Source: Streptococcaceae bacterium (GTDB lineage: Bacteria > Bacillota > Bacilli > Lactobacillales > Streptococcaceae). Taken from it: a DNA stretch of 25,197 bases. The notes under the pieces are model-generated. The model did no database searches. It was not told the origin of the DNA and saw only the letters and a program-made list of their open reading frames with translations. Shown piece by piece: positions 1-5,854 of this stretch. Where the stretch lies: NCBI GenBank assembly GCA_031285105.1, contig JAITWV010000169.1, forward strand, positions 1 through 25,197. Direction: 5' to 3'. Each line of letters starts with the position of its first letter. The first letter of the stretch is position 1. Both the position numbers and the translations under genes were made by a program.

Positions 1-126
1 AAATATCCTGAATACACCGTGGCATCGTACTCAAAAGACAATTTCAAACTGACGAAACTTTGGATTGTTAACTGGGTGAAGGATGAATTTGAAGAAGTGG
101 ATTTAGAAAGATTATTAAGGAGATAG
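1..126 (+). CDS. C-terminal fragment of an unknown phage protein
   Basis: An open frame enters from the left edge and ends at a TAG at 124-126, leaving 41 residues ending in LERLLRR. The visible part is polar, with two tryptophans (KLWIVNWVKDEF) and an acidic/basic tail. The next gene starts two bases after the stop, so it belongs to the same rightward operon. I do not recognise the family; the start and any N-terminal domain lie outside the window. Confidence 0.6.
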   Translation, partial: KYPEYTVASYSKDNFKLTKLWIVNWVKDEFEEVDLERLLRR

Positions 127-127
127 T

Positions 128-292
128 ATGTTGACATCAATAATAGCACTTATTCTATTAATTATTTACATAGTTTTAGAAGTTGTAAGAATTAAAGAAG
201 CTAAGAGGGCACATGTTTTCGTGGAAGAATTGAACGAAAAACTTCAAAAATTTATAGAGCTTTTGGAAGGAGAGGATGATCATGAGAATTAG
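128..292 (+). CDS. Small single-pass membrane protein, 54 aa
   Basis: An ATG directly after the previous stop opens a 54-residue frame. Residues 2-20 are almost entirely I, L, V, T and A (a membrane segment starting MLTSIIALILLIIYIVL), followed by a charged helix (RIKEAKRAHVFVEELNEKL) probably in the cytoplasm. The end overlaps the start of the next gene by 11 bases, which supports translational coupling. No obvious Shine-Dalgarno precedes it apart from the AGGAGA at 118-123. Function unknown. Small one-helix proteins of this type are common in phage accessory regions; this is one of five tiny membrane proteins within 3 kb here. Confidence 0.6.
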   Translation: MLTSIIALILLIIYIVLEVVRIKEAKRAHVFVEELNEKLQKFIELLEGEDDHEN

Positions 293-503
293 ACCAAAAA
301 TGACCATTAATGCTTGGGAAGTAAAACCAGGTGTGATTGAAGAAATTGAAAAAGAGGGGTTCTATGATGTTGCTGAGTTTGTTAAAAAGCAGAATTTAAC
401 TCACGGGGATTATATTATTCGTTATTTAGGCAAGTCATTAAAAGTGATTTCTAAAGAACAATTTGAAGAACTTTATATGATTGTGGGTGATGGCGATGAT
501 TAA
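282..503 (+). CDS. Small phage protein of unknown function, 73 aa
   Basis: I place the start at the ATG at 282 rather than the in-frame ATG at 276, because the AAGGAGAGG at 267-275 sits about 9 bases before 282 but almost touches 276. The protein is mixed charged, without membrane segments, and has alternating hydrophobic stretches (GDYIIRYLGKSLKVI) that suggest a small alpha/beta fold. It overlaps the gene before it by 11 bases and the next gene by 8, so it is in the same operon. I do not recognise the family. Confidence 0.65.
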   Translation: MRIRPKMTINAWEVKPGVIEEIEKEGFYDVAEFVKKQNLTHGDYIIRYLGKSLKVISKEQFEELYMIVGDGDD

Positions 504-804
504 CAAATATCCAGCAAGTGGTTTAGCGGTTGTAAATACTGAAGGTGAAGTGGAGTATCAATATCACAAGAATGCGTTTGAATTTAATTTGGCAACCGAT
601 AAAGAAATTACCACATTTGAAGAATTAAAGGTGCATCAAGGAATCAGATTTCCACATGAAAAGACGGAGTTGACCTATACGCATTCACAAGTTGTGGCGA
701 TGTTTCATGATTTTGCGAGTTTGCATGAGAATTCATATATGTTGGTGCAGAGTTTTGTTGCTAACGTATGGACGAAGAATGGGAAAGTAGAGGGGACAGA
801 ATGA
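496..804 (+). CDS. Phage protein of unknown function, 102 aa
   Basis: The frame is open from a TTG at 481. The ATG at 496 is the likelier start because a GGGTG at 485-489 is about 6 bases upstream; the ATG at 490 has no usable spacing. The product begins MINKYPASGLAVV and has no membrane segment, cysteine cluster or catalytic motif that I can name. It contains several aromatic and histidine residues (HKNAFEF, MFHDFASLHENSYML). It overlaps both neighbours by a few bases, as expected inside a phage operon. Function unknown. Confidence 0.65.
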   Translation: MINKYPASGLAVVNTEGEVEYQYHKNAFEFNLATDKEITTFEELKVHQGIRFPHEKTELTYTHSQVVAMFHDFASLHENSYMLVQSFVANVWTKNGKVEGTE

Positions 805-950
805 GTAAGAAAATAGCGGTTATACATTCACACGGAAAATCGTATTATCCTATGCAATTCAAGGTTGGCGACGTAATTGTAGTTGATGGCGTGAAGTATG
901 AAGTTGTTAGCACACCGATTGAAGATTATTTTGTGGAGGTAGCAGAATGA
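801..950 (+). CDS. Small protein, paralogue of the gene at 1399-1554, 49 aa
   Basis: The frame is open from an ATG at 768, but the ATG at 801 follows an AGGGGAC at 791-797 and overlaps the previous stop as ATGA, so 801 is chosen. The product begins MSKKIAVIHSHGK and contains the core QFKVGDVIVVDGVKYEV. The gene at 1399-1554 encodes the same pattern (GK-Y-P-QF--G-IVVDG-K--V, then YF-E near the end), so the two are diverged duplicates. The alternating hydrophobic pattern suggests a small beta-barrel. No function is assigned. Confidence 0.7.
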   Translation: MSKKIAVIHSHGKSYYPMQFKVGDVIVVDGVKYEVVSTPIEDYFVEVAE

Positions 951-1090
951 GCAAAAAGTGGGCTTTAGTTTTAAGCGTATTCCAAGCAGTTTGTTTGGTC
1001 GTCGGTATGTGGATGATTAGGAATGGACGTAATGATGGATTTGTAATTAGCGCAATTGGATTAATAATATTTAATCGTATGTTGAAATGA
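947..1090 (+). CDS. Small two-helix membrane protein, 47 aa
   Basis: An ATG at 947 follows a GGAGGT at 935-940 with 6 bases of spacing and overlaps the preceding stop as ATGA. The 47-residue product starts MSKKWALVLSVF, has one hydrophobic stretch at about residues 5-22, a short basic turn (RNGRNDG), and a second stretch at about 30-43, so it is a likely hairpin in the membrane. It belongs to the accessory membrane-protein cluster around the SPFH gene. Function unknown. Confidence 0.6.
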   Translation: MSKKWALVLSVFQAVCLVVGMWMIRNGRNDGFVISAIGLIIFNRMLK

Positions 1091-1105
1091 TAGGTGTGGC
1101 GATGA

Positions 1106-1354
1106 ATGGAAAAGTATAAAGGTGGTTTTTGGATAAGTTTTGATAATCCATGGGAAACGATTGAATTTTTACTAGACGAGCCAAAAAGTAATGACAAAGA
1201 ATTATGTTTTTTGACCTATGATGCCAACTTGTATGGATTACCTAATTTTCATACTTGGGATAAGGAATATCAAGAAAAGATAAAGGGAATGGTTTTGGCT
1301 CGATTCAAAGATTATGATGGTTCAATCTATCTTGATGGTATAAAGATTAAGTAG
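1106..1354 (+). CDS. Phage protein of unknown function, 82 aa
   Basis: The ATG at 1106 lies about 9 bases after an AGGTG at 1092-1096. An ATG at 1102 in another frame meets a stop after a few codons. The soluble product begins MEKYKGGFWISFDNPWETI and is rich in aromatic and acidic residues, ending in YDGSIYLDGIKIK. No membrane segment or known motif is seen. A reverse frame covering the same bases is a shadow. Function unknown. Confidence 0.6.
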   Translation: MEKYKGGFWISFDNPWETIEFLLDEPKSNDKELCFLTYDANLYGLPNFHTWDKEYQEKIKGMVLARFKDYDGSIYLDGIKIK

Positions 1355-1398
1355 AATAAATTTGAACTCTTAAATTGCAGAGTCTAGGAGGTTGGCGA

Positions 1399-1554
1399 AT
1401 GTTTGAAAAGATAGGCATAGTAGTTTCGGGCGGAAAAGAATACAAACCAATTCAATTTAGAGATGGGGAAATCATTGTTGTTGATGGAATGAAGCTTCAA
1501 GTCACTGGTTCATCTGGGAAGAACTATTTTAGGGAGATTAAGAAAATAGCATGA
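1399..1554 (+). CDS. Small protein, paralogue of the gene at 801-950, 51 aa
   Basis: An ATG at 1399 follows TAGGAGGTTGGCGA, a strong ribosome binding site. The 51-residue product begins MFEKIGIVVSGGKEYKP and contains QFRDGEIIVVDGMKLQV. It aligns without gaps over its core with the product of 801-950, and both end with YF-E followed by a charged tail. The stop overlaps the next ATG (ATGA at 1551-1554), so it is translationally coupled to the SPFH gene. Function unknown; the pairing suggests a local duplication. Confidence 0.65.
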   Translation: MFEKIGIVVSGGKEYKPIQFRDGEIIVVDGMKLQVTGSSGKNYFREIKKIA

Positions 1555-2594
1555 GTAATAAAGTTAAAAAAGTCATTGTCCCTGGTCAAACAATAAAGCT
1601 TTTGGATGGCGATGAAGTTTTTGTTGTGAATGTGTATGAAAATATTGCCACAATTATTACTAACGGTATTGGGAGAGTAATGCATCTAAAATCAAGAAAA
1701 TTGGTGCCTTACAATCCAAAAATAAAAACTATAGCTATTAAGCAAGGAGAAAAAATGGAGAAGAAAAACATTATTAAAATTGCAGTTGCTGGCGGAGTAG
1801 TACTTGTAGGCGGAATTATTGCTGCATTTACCTTTGTTGAAATGATTGATAACGGTCAAGTGGGTATTCGTTATTCAATCAATGGCGGCGTGCGTGATGA
1901 AGCATTAGGGCAAGGGGTGCATTTTGTAGGAATTGACAGAGTGACACAATTTCCAATCCACTTGCAATCTGTTCATGCAACAGGGTTAAATGTTTCAACT
2001 AGCGATGGTCGCTCAACAAACGTATCATTCCGCTATACATATCGTATTGACCCAACCAAAGCGAGTTTGATTTTTCGTGAGTTCGGTTCGTTACCCGTTG
2101 AAGATATTGAAGAAGGATGGATGACTGCTGAATTATTACGCGCTGCACGTCAAGTAATCTCGCAACATAATTTATTACAATTAGCTGGAGAAGAATCTGT
2201 CGCAATCCAAAATGAAATCAAAGCATTGTTTGAAGAATCAATTGCCCGCTTAGGTTTTGTTCTGGATAATTTAACACTTGGAGCACCACAACTAGACGAT
2301 GATACACAAGCGATGATTAATGGCATTATTCAAGCCGGACAAGCGCAAGAACGTGCACGATTAGAAGCAGAAACAGCTCGAATTAATGCCGATAGAGATG
2401 CCGATGTGGCTAGAACAAATGCCGATGCAGAAGCTTATGTCACTGAACGTAACGCTACAGCACAAGCACAAGCCAACAGAGAACTTGCCGAATCAATTAC
2501 ACCAGATTTAATTAGAATGGCAGAAGCTGAAGCACGAAAGTTACATGGTTGGGTGACAGTGAACGGTGCAGATGCGGTTGTTGTAGGTGATTAG
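1551..2594 (+). CDS. SPFH/prohibitin-like (band 7) membrane protein with N-terminal extension
   Basis: The 347-residue frame has three parts. Residues 1-68 are a soluble beta-rich extension (IVPGQTIKLLDGDEVFVVNV). Residues 73-98 are a glycine-rich membrane anchor (NIIKIAVAGGVVLVGGIIAA). Residues about 99-265 are an SPFH domain starting DNGQVGIRYSINGG. It ends in an alanine/glutamate-rich coiled coil (ERARLEAETARINADRDAD). SPFH proteins oligomerise on membranes and often modulate AAA proteases such as FtsH; the role in phages is not established. A second start at 1755 (MEKKNIIK) has a better ribosome binding site (AAGGAGA at 1744-1750) than the ATG at 1551, so a 279-residue SPFH-only product is likely made as well or instead. 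It is flanked by tiny membrane proteins on both sides. Confidence 0.85.
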   Translation: MSNKVKKVIVPGQTIKLLDGDEVFVVNVYENIATIITNGIGRVMHLKSRKLVPYNPKIKTIAIKQGEKMEKKNIIKIAVAGGVVLVGGIIAAFTFVEMIDNGQVGIRYSINGGVRDEALGQGVHFVGIDRVTQFPIHLQSVHATGLNVSTSDGRSTNVSFRYTYRIDPTKASLIFREFGSLPVEDIEEGWMTAELLRAARQVISQHNLLQLAGEESVAIQNEIKALFEESIARLGFVLDNLTLGAPQLDDDTQAMINGIIQAGQAQERARLEAETARINADRDADVARTNADAEAYVTERNATAQAQANRELAESITPDLIRMAEAEARKLHGWVTVNGADAVVVGD

Positions 2595-2610
2595 TTATTT
2601 AGGAGAAAAA

Positions 2611-2787
2611 ATGGACTTTAAAAAATTACATGTTTATTTATTCGTAGCAAGTTTCATTGTTGGGTTGACAGGAAGTATCGCATTGCTCTTTGTGAATGTT
2701 GCATTTGGAGTAGTCGTTCTTTTCTTCTTTTTAGCTATAACAGGATTGATAGCATGGTTTGTTAGCGAAGATGGTTATTTAGGATAA
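2611..2787 (+). CDS. Small two-helix membrane protein, 58 aa
   Basis: A GTG at 2587 is in frame, but the ATG at 2611 follows AGGAGAAAAA and is the clear start. After a basic N-terminus (MDFKKLHVY) there are two hydrophobic segments at about residues 8-30 and 33-51, followed by SEDGYLG. It begins 16 bases after the SPFH gene and overlaps the next gene by one base (TAATG), so it is co-expressed with both. It may be a partner of the SPFH protein, which is inference from position only. Confidence 0.7.
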   Translation: MDFKKLHVYLFVASFIVGLTGSIALLFVNVAFGVVVLFFFLAITGLIAWFVSEDGYLG

Positions 2788-2912
2788 TGGCAGGGTTTGT
2801 AGGAAAAGGATTAGTGATTATCCTTATTGTAGGATTGCTAATTTTGGTAACGTATTTGGTCTTTAAAGTATTAGATGCGATTGAAAAAAATGATGATGAG
2901 TGGGATTTTTAG
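2787..2912 (+). CDS. Tiny single-pass membrane protein, 41 aa
   Basis: The ATG at 2787 overlaps the previous stop (TAATG). The 41-residue product begins MAGFVGKGLVIILIVG, with one membrane segment at about residues 8-28 followed by an acidic tail ending EKNDDEWDF. It relies on coupling from the upstream gene, since no clear ribosome binding site lies in front of it. Function unknown; holin-like size and shape, but it is far from any lysis gene. Confidence 0.5.
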   Translation: MAGFVGKGLVIILIVGLLILVTYLVFKVLDAIEKNDDEWDF

Positions 2913-2922
2913 GTAAAAAAAT

Positions 2923-3063
2923 ATGCTAACTGAAATCATTAAAATATTTCTTGAAACGTGGGGTATTACAATAATCATTGCTGCAATAGCTCTTGTGATG
3001 GTATATGTAATAAAAAAATCGTTTAAAAAACAGGAGGGAGACGATGGCGAAAAAATTGAGTGA
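2923..3063 (+). CDS. Small single-pass membrane protein, 46 aa
   Basis: The ATG at 2923 opens a 46-residue frame with a hydrophobic segment at about residues 14-31 (ITIIIAAIALVMVYVI) and a lysine-rich tail (KKSFKKQEGDDGEKIE). The last 20 bases overlap the start of the next gene, and the AGGAGGG inside it is that gene's ribosome binding site. The site in front of this gene is weak (AGGTAAAAAAAT). Function unknown. Confidence 0.5.
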   Translation: MLTEIIKIFLETWGITIIIAAIALVMVYVIKKSFKKQEGDDGEKIE

Positions 3064-3442
3064 AATTGATCTAAAAAATTTGGAAGATCAATTTCGCAAT
3101 AAAAAAATTTGGAAAAATAATTTAGCTAGAATCGAGTTTTTTATACGAAAAAAAAATCCTGAAGCATCCGAAAATGAGATAAAAAAAATAATTGGAATGC
3201 ATAGTGGATTTGCATATTACACTAGACTTGTAAAAAATATCGAAGAAGCGTATGAAGAACTGCCTATGGATTTGAAAAAAATAGTTGATAAGTATTTTTG
3301 GGGTGAGTACCACTATTTGAACTGGAAAGAAATAGCAGACGTAGAAATCATTTCAGAATCAACTTCTTACAAACGTAGACGATATCCAATACTCGAAAAA
3401 CTAGCATACAAGAAAGGCGAGTTGTACGATGAGAATCACTAG
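3044..3442 (+). CDS. Sigma-70 region-4-like transcriptional regulator, probable late-gene activator (RinA/ArpU-like)
   Basis: The start at 3044 follows CAGGAGGGAGACG. The 132-residue product has a basic helical N-terminal half and a C-terminal helix-turn-helix (about residues 77-126): LPMDLKKIVDKYFWG, then NWKEIADV, ISESTSYKRRR and ILEKLAYKKG. This pattern (helix ending in Y-W, W--IA, ISEST-Y--R, ILEKLA) matches the sigma-region-4-like late activators found just before the packaging genes in many Firmicutes phages. The position fits. The cognate promoter would be expected upstream of terS; I cannot prove the site. The exact family within the RinA/ArpU/DUF722 group is uncertain. Confidence 0.7.
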   Translation: MAKKLSEIDLKNLEDQFRNKKIWKNNLARIEFFIRKKNPEASENEIKKIIGMHSGFAYYTRLVKNIEEAYEELPMDLKKIVDKYFWGEYHYLNWKEIADVEIISESTSYKRRRYPILEKLAYKKGELYDENH

Positions 3443-3767
3443 ACCATGTAGGCAACCGCTCTGTAGCGACTTGACTGAAAAAACATACTGCGAAAATCAT
3501 GATGCGCACGATACTAGACACCGAAAAAAGCAGTATAACCAGCGGTGGCGACAAGAAAGCAAGCTGTTTTTGCTGCACAATCCATTGTGTGCCGATCCCT
3601 TTGGTTTACATGCTGCTGCAGGTGTCAGAGTGGTTGCGCGTGAGGTAGACCACAAAACCCCATGGAAAGGCAATACGCGGCTATTTTGGGAGCGGTCAAA
3701 CTGGCAATCATTATGCGAAAGCTGCCATTCAAAAAAGACAGCAAAATTTGACCGTCTGGAATACTAA
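3429..3767 (+). CDS. HNH endonuclease of the DNA-packaging type
   Basis: The 112-residue protein has a C-terminal HNH/zinc fold: NPLC at 51-54, DPFG at 56-59 with a histidine at 61, VDHKTP at 73-78 (metal-binding D74, H75), N91, and the knuckle LCESCH at 95-100. The first CxxC of the classical fold is replaced by C-x-D-P-F-G-x-H, a variant I recognise from other phage HNH proteins. Such nucleases next to terminase genes assist cos cleavage by the terminase. It overlaps the regulator gene by 14 bases. Here the terminase is displaced 3.1 kb downstream by the leftward cassette and noncoding DNA. Confidence 0.85.
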   Translation: MRITRPCRQPLCSDLTEKTYCENHDAHDTRHRKKQYNQRWRQESKLFLLHNPLCADPFGLHAAAGVRVVAREVDHKTPWKGNTRLFWERSNWQSLCESCHSKKTAKFDRLEY

Positions 3768-3788
3768 TATATAGTGTTTGAAAACAGC

Positions 3789-3820
3789 AAAAAAACAAGG
3801 TCAACCGCCTTGTTTTTTTT
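3789..3820. terminator. Bidirectional intrinsic terminator
   Basis: A stem of about 12 bp pairs 3789-3800 (A-run then ACAAGG) with 3808-3819 (CCTTGT then T-run) around a 7-base loop. The A-run on the left and T-run on the right make it an intrinsic terminator in both directions. It lies between the converging HNH gene (ends 3767) and the leftward 412-aa gene (ends 3837), so it separates the two transcription units. Confidence 0.85.
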
Positions 3821-3836
3821 GGCTTATATAATGCTG

Positions 3837-5075
3837 TTAAAAAAATGCCATTTGCTTGTCTTTTTTGCGTGTATAAATTTTGTGCTCTTTCGTTTGGTCC
3901 TGGTATTCTTTTTTAGTGATTTCACCAGCCCAATATTTTTCTAATAAAGCAACTTCAGGGCTTTTCACTTGTGGCGCTGGTTCGGTGGGTTTGGGCGGTT
4001 CTGGTTCGCCTGCAGGTGCAGAAAAATCAAATTTTTTTCTTTTTCTCTCTAAAAATTTTTCGTCGCTGATCCATTCTATTTCAATTTCATTGCTCCATTG
4101 TTTTTTGGTGATTTTTTTAATGCCTAAACTTTCCAAAGTCACAAGGTCATTTGTTGAAAAATTAAACTTTTTAGCGATGATTTCCTTTCCTGCATCGTCC
4201 TTTTTAATCATGATTTGATCAGCGTAACAAATATTTCTAGACTCTGGATCAAATGGGATTGCCTTCATGCTTTTTTGCGTCCGGCTTAAAATATAATAAG
4301 CCAATTTATTTTCAGGGTTGCGGTAAATTTTACCAACTTCAAAGAGGCCGCCAGCGTCAATGCTTTTATCAATTTCAGATTTTAAATGATCCGGGATAGG
4401 TAGCGCATCCGCATCAAGTTCTAAAAATTTAATTGTTTTAATAACGGCGTTCCTTGTTAGTTGACGGCCCCAGCACTTGCCACGAGGAGACCAGCGGAAA
4501 CCATTCTTTTTTATTTCTTGAATTTCTTCACGCTCGGGCTTTTCATCGTGATAGATTTCAATATAGCCGGGTGCATTCGCATCTTGTTTGATGCGTGTAT
4601 AGTTATATTTGATAGTGATGCCCTTTTCATCAAATCGGAACTCAGTACAAAACTTTTTTTGTTCGTTTAAAAATTCTTGATGCGCATCTGTTAATTTTTC
4701 AAGTTCTTTTTTGGTATTAGTAAAAAAATTATCGCGTTTGGTTTCGTGATCGATTGCGTAATTTTGCGCTGCATTTTGAACCTTTTCAAATTTCCTTGCT
4801 GGAAATTTTGCAGGACCAGCAACCGCCGCGCCGGGCATTGAATAAGCTTTCAGTTGAAAATTGAGAAAATAAGTCTTGTTTAAGTCGCTAAAAGCTAAAA
4901 AACGTTGATCAAGATAGTTGCGTTGTTTTTCGTTGTAAAATTCTTGTGGTGAAAAATGGTCAAAAAACAGGCGATCAAGAAAATAAAGTTGATTTTCAAA
5001 ATATGCCTCATCTTTTTGAAACATGCGATTATTATTCGTTGCCATCAAGGCCATTAAATCCATTTTATCTAACAT
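3837..5075 (-). CDS. Mobile-element protein with GFRWSP...W motif (DUF3560/LPD-like), 412 aa
   Basis: The frame is open from 5090, but GGAGG lies just inside that ATG, so the next ATG at 5075 (MLDKMDLMALM), 8 bases after it, is the likely start. Visible parts: a segment with AGPAKFPARKFEKVQNAAQ (about residues 86-105), a helical stretch, then IEIYHDEKPE through NGFRWSPRGKCWGRQLTRNA (about 172-209). That second motif occurs in many phage and conjugative-element proteins, including antirestriction-associated ones. A further beta-rich part follows, then a proline-rich linker (EPEPPKPTEPAPQ) and a short C-terminal helix. No HExxH or other catalytic motif is seen. It is the last gene of a leftward operon ending at the shared terminator. 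Precise role unknown; anti-defence is a guess from the neighbour. Confidence 0.6.
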   Translation of the reverse strand: MLDKMDLMALMATNNNRMFQKDEAYFENQLYFLDRLFFDHFSPQEFYNEKQRNYLDQRFLAFSDLNKTYFLNFQLKAYSMPGAAVAGPAKFPARKFEKVQNAAQNYAIDHETKRDNFFTNTKKELEKLTDAHQEFLNEQKKFCTEFRFDEKGITIKYNYTRIKQDANAPGYIEIYHDEKPEREEIQEIKKNGFRWSPRGKCWGRQLTRNAVIKTIKFLELDADALPIPDHLKSEIDKSIDAGGLFEVGKIYRNPENKLAYYILSRTQKSMKAIPFDPESRNICYADQIMIKKDDAGKEIIAKKFNFSTNDLVTLESLGIKKITKKQWSNEIEIEWISDEKFLERKRKKFDFSAPAGEPEPPKPTEPAPQVKSPEVALLEKYWAGEITKKEYQDQTKEHKIYTRKKDKQMAFF

Positions 5076-5096
5076 TTTCTTATCCTCCATTTTTTA

Positions 5097-5609
5097 TTAT
5101 GCTGCAGGTTGTAACGCCTGCAGCTGGTTAAATTCATTAATTGCGAATTGCATATAATGCGTTGGGTCGGTATCGCTTGGGATCATTTCATAATTGACGG
5201 CGGCGGTAATTAATTTTTGCATCAAGTCAAAAGCTGCTTCAATCGTTTCAACTTTTGGCGCTTCAGCTCGCACGCTTTCAACTTCAAGCGGGTCAAGATG
5301 CAATGATCCAATTTCAACAACTTGATAGTAGCAGCGACCGAACGGCCCGAGCATGAAGAATAGTTCGGATCCTTTTGAATAGGTGCCAGCGCTAAAAGCT
5401 TTCTTTTGTGACATGTAAACGCCACCAGCTGGCAAGAGTATCAAGTTAGCGCCACCGTATGCCTTGCCTGAAGCGTAAGAAGTTGGGTAACCCTTTTCTA
5501 AAATATCCAGGTAAACGGCTTCAATACACAAGTCTTTCATCTGATTCATTGCGATGCGCTTAACTTTTGGCGTGGTGTCTAATGTGGTTTGTAATTGTTG
5601 TTTTTTCAT
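5097..5609 (-). CDS. ArdC N-terminal-like (antirestriction-associated) protein, 170 aa
   Basis: The frame is open from a TTG at 5618, but GGAGG at 5619-5623 is 9 bases before the ATG at 5609 (MKKQQLQTTLD), which is chosen. Residues about 45-105 follow the ArdC N-terminal pattern: SGKAYGGANLILL, then VYMSQKKAFSAGTYSKGSEL, then FGRCYYQVVEIGSL. These correspond to the G-x-Y-x-G-x-N, lysine/alanine helix with K-G, and Y-V-I elements of the domain. ArdC proteins bind single-stranded DNA and protect incoming DNA from restriction. The metallopeptidase half of full-length ArdC is absent here and in the next gene. It lies 21 bases upstream of the 412-aa gene, in the same leftward operon. Domain assignment is by eye. 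Confidence 0.6.
   Translation of the reverse strand: MKKQQLQTTLDTTPKVKRIAMNQMKDLCIEAVYLDILEKGYPTSYASGKAYGGANLILLPAGGVYMSQKKAFSAGTYSKGSELFFMLGPFGRCYYQVVEIGSLHLDPLEVESVRAEAPKVETIEAAFDLMQKLITAAVNYEMIPSDTDPTHYMQFAINEFNQLQALQPAA
5101..5124 (-). repeat. Hairpin at the end of the ArdC-like gene
   Basis: GCTGCAGG at 5101-5108 pairs perfectly with CCTGCAGC at 5117-5124 around an 8-base loop. On the leftward transcript it forms just before the stop codon of the 170-aa gene and shortly upstream of the ribosome binding site of the 412-aa gene. No T-run follows, so it is not a simple terminator. It could protect the mRNA or affect coupling between the two genes. Confidence 0.5.
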
Positions 5610-5662
5610 GATTTTCAACCTCCATTTTTAAAGCCTTTTTAGTAACGAGCAACTAGAAAACG

Positions 5663-5671
5663 TGGTATAAT
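5663..5671 (+). promoter_or_regulatory. Extended -10 promoter for the antisense RNA
   Basis: TGGTATAAT is a perfect extended -10 element (TGn followed by TATAAT). No good -35 hexamer is found at 16-18 bases upstream (TAACGA at 5643-5648 is poor), but an extended -10 can work without one. Initiation would be near 5678. It points right, against the cassette, and no coding frame begins behind it; the next strong signal is an intrinsic terminator at 5775-5806. Confidence 0.6.
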
Positions 5672-5685
5672 AAACACAATAGGAA

Positions 5686-5700
5686 GGGGGGCGAACCCCC
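5686..5700. repeat. G5/C5 hairpin between the 49-aa and ArdC-like genes
   Basis: Five G at 5686-5690 pair with five C at 5696-5700. On the leftward transcript this reads GGGGG-UUCG-CCCCC, right after the 49-aa stop codon, followed by a T-containing but broken stretch (TTCCTATTGTGTTT). It may be a partial terminator or processing site separating the 49-aa message from the two downstream genes. On the rightward strand it is the 5' hairpin of the antisense RNA. Confidence 0.6.
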
Positions 5701-5704
5701 ACTA

Positions 5705-5854
5705 TTAAGCGAACAATTTGGATAAGATCCAAGCAATTGATGCTTCAAGTAAAGCCGTTAGCATTAATTGACCTAAAGCGATGAGTTTGAGCCTCGTCGC
5801 TTTTTTGCGTGCCTCCTTTCGTTTTTTCGCTTTTCCTATTCGTGTTTCCTGCAT
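5705..5854 (-). CDS. 49-aa basic/hydrophobic peptide, candidate type I toxin or leader peptide
   Basis: On the minus strand a very strong GGGAGGTG (5861-5868) precedes two ATGs; the one at 5854 has about 8 bases of spacing and is chosen over 5860. The product begins with a strongly basic half (MQETRIGKAKKRKEARKKA) and ends with a hydrophobic helix (KLIALGQLMLTALLEASIAW, then ILSKLFA). One membrane-inserting helix after a lysine/arginine-rich segment fits a small membrane-active peptide. An antisense RNA appears to cover its 3' two thirds. It does not match the Fst or TxpA sequences I know, so toxin identity is inferred from architecture. It is the first gene of the leftward cassette. Confidence 0.6.
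   Translation of the reverse strand: MQETRIGKAKKRKEARKKATRLKLIALGQLMLTALLEASIAWILSKLFA
5775..5806 (+). terminator. Intrinsic terminator of the antisense RNA
   Basis: AAAGCGATGAG at 5775-5785 pairs with CTCGTCGCTTT at 5793-5803 (11 bp with one G-T pair) around a 7-base loop, followed by a T-run at 5801-5806. It is directional: the other strand has no T-run. It lies inside the leftward 49-aa coding sequence, so it has no purpose for that gene and is best explained by a rightward transcript. Confidence 0.75.

Larger units (their letters stand above)
5678..5806 (+). ncRNA. Putative antisense RNA against the 49-aa gene
   Basis: The promoter at 5663-5671 and terminator at 5775-5806 define an RNA of about 130 bases with no credible coding frame. 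Its 5' end folds as a G5/C5 hairpin (5686-5690 with 5696-5700). From 5705 on it is complementary to the last two thirds of the leftward 49-aa gene; its first bases cover that gene's 3' flank. This convergent, 3'-overlapping layout is the architecture of type I toxin-antitoxin loci and of countertranscript control in plasmids and phages. Boundaries are predicted from sequence only. Confidence 0.55.

Noticed and set aside
907..1197. Leftward 96-codon frame over the small accessory genes
   Set aside because: It runs antisense to well-supported coupled genes (801, 947, 1106) and has no start signal.
2787..3063. Tiny membrane proteins as holins
   Set aside because: Size and shape fit, but there is no endolysin nearby and the position is before the packaging genes, not after the tail genes.
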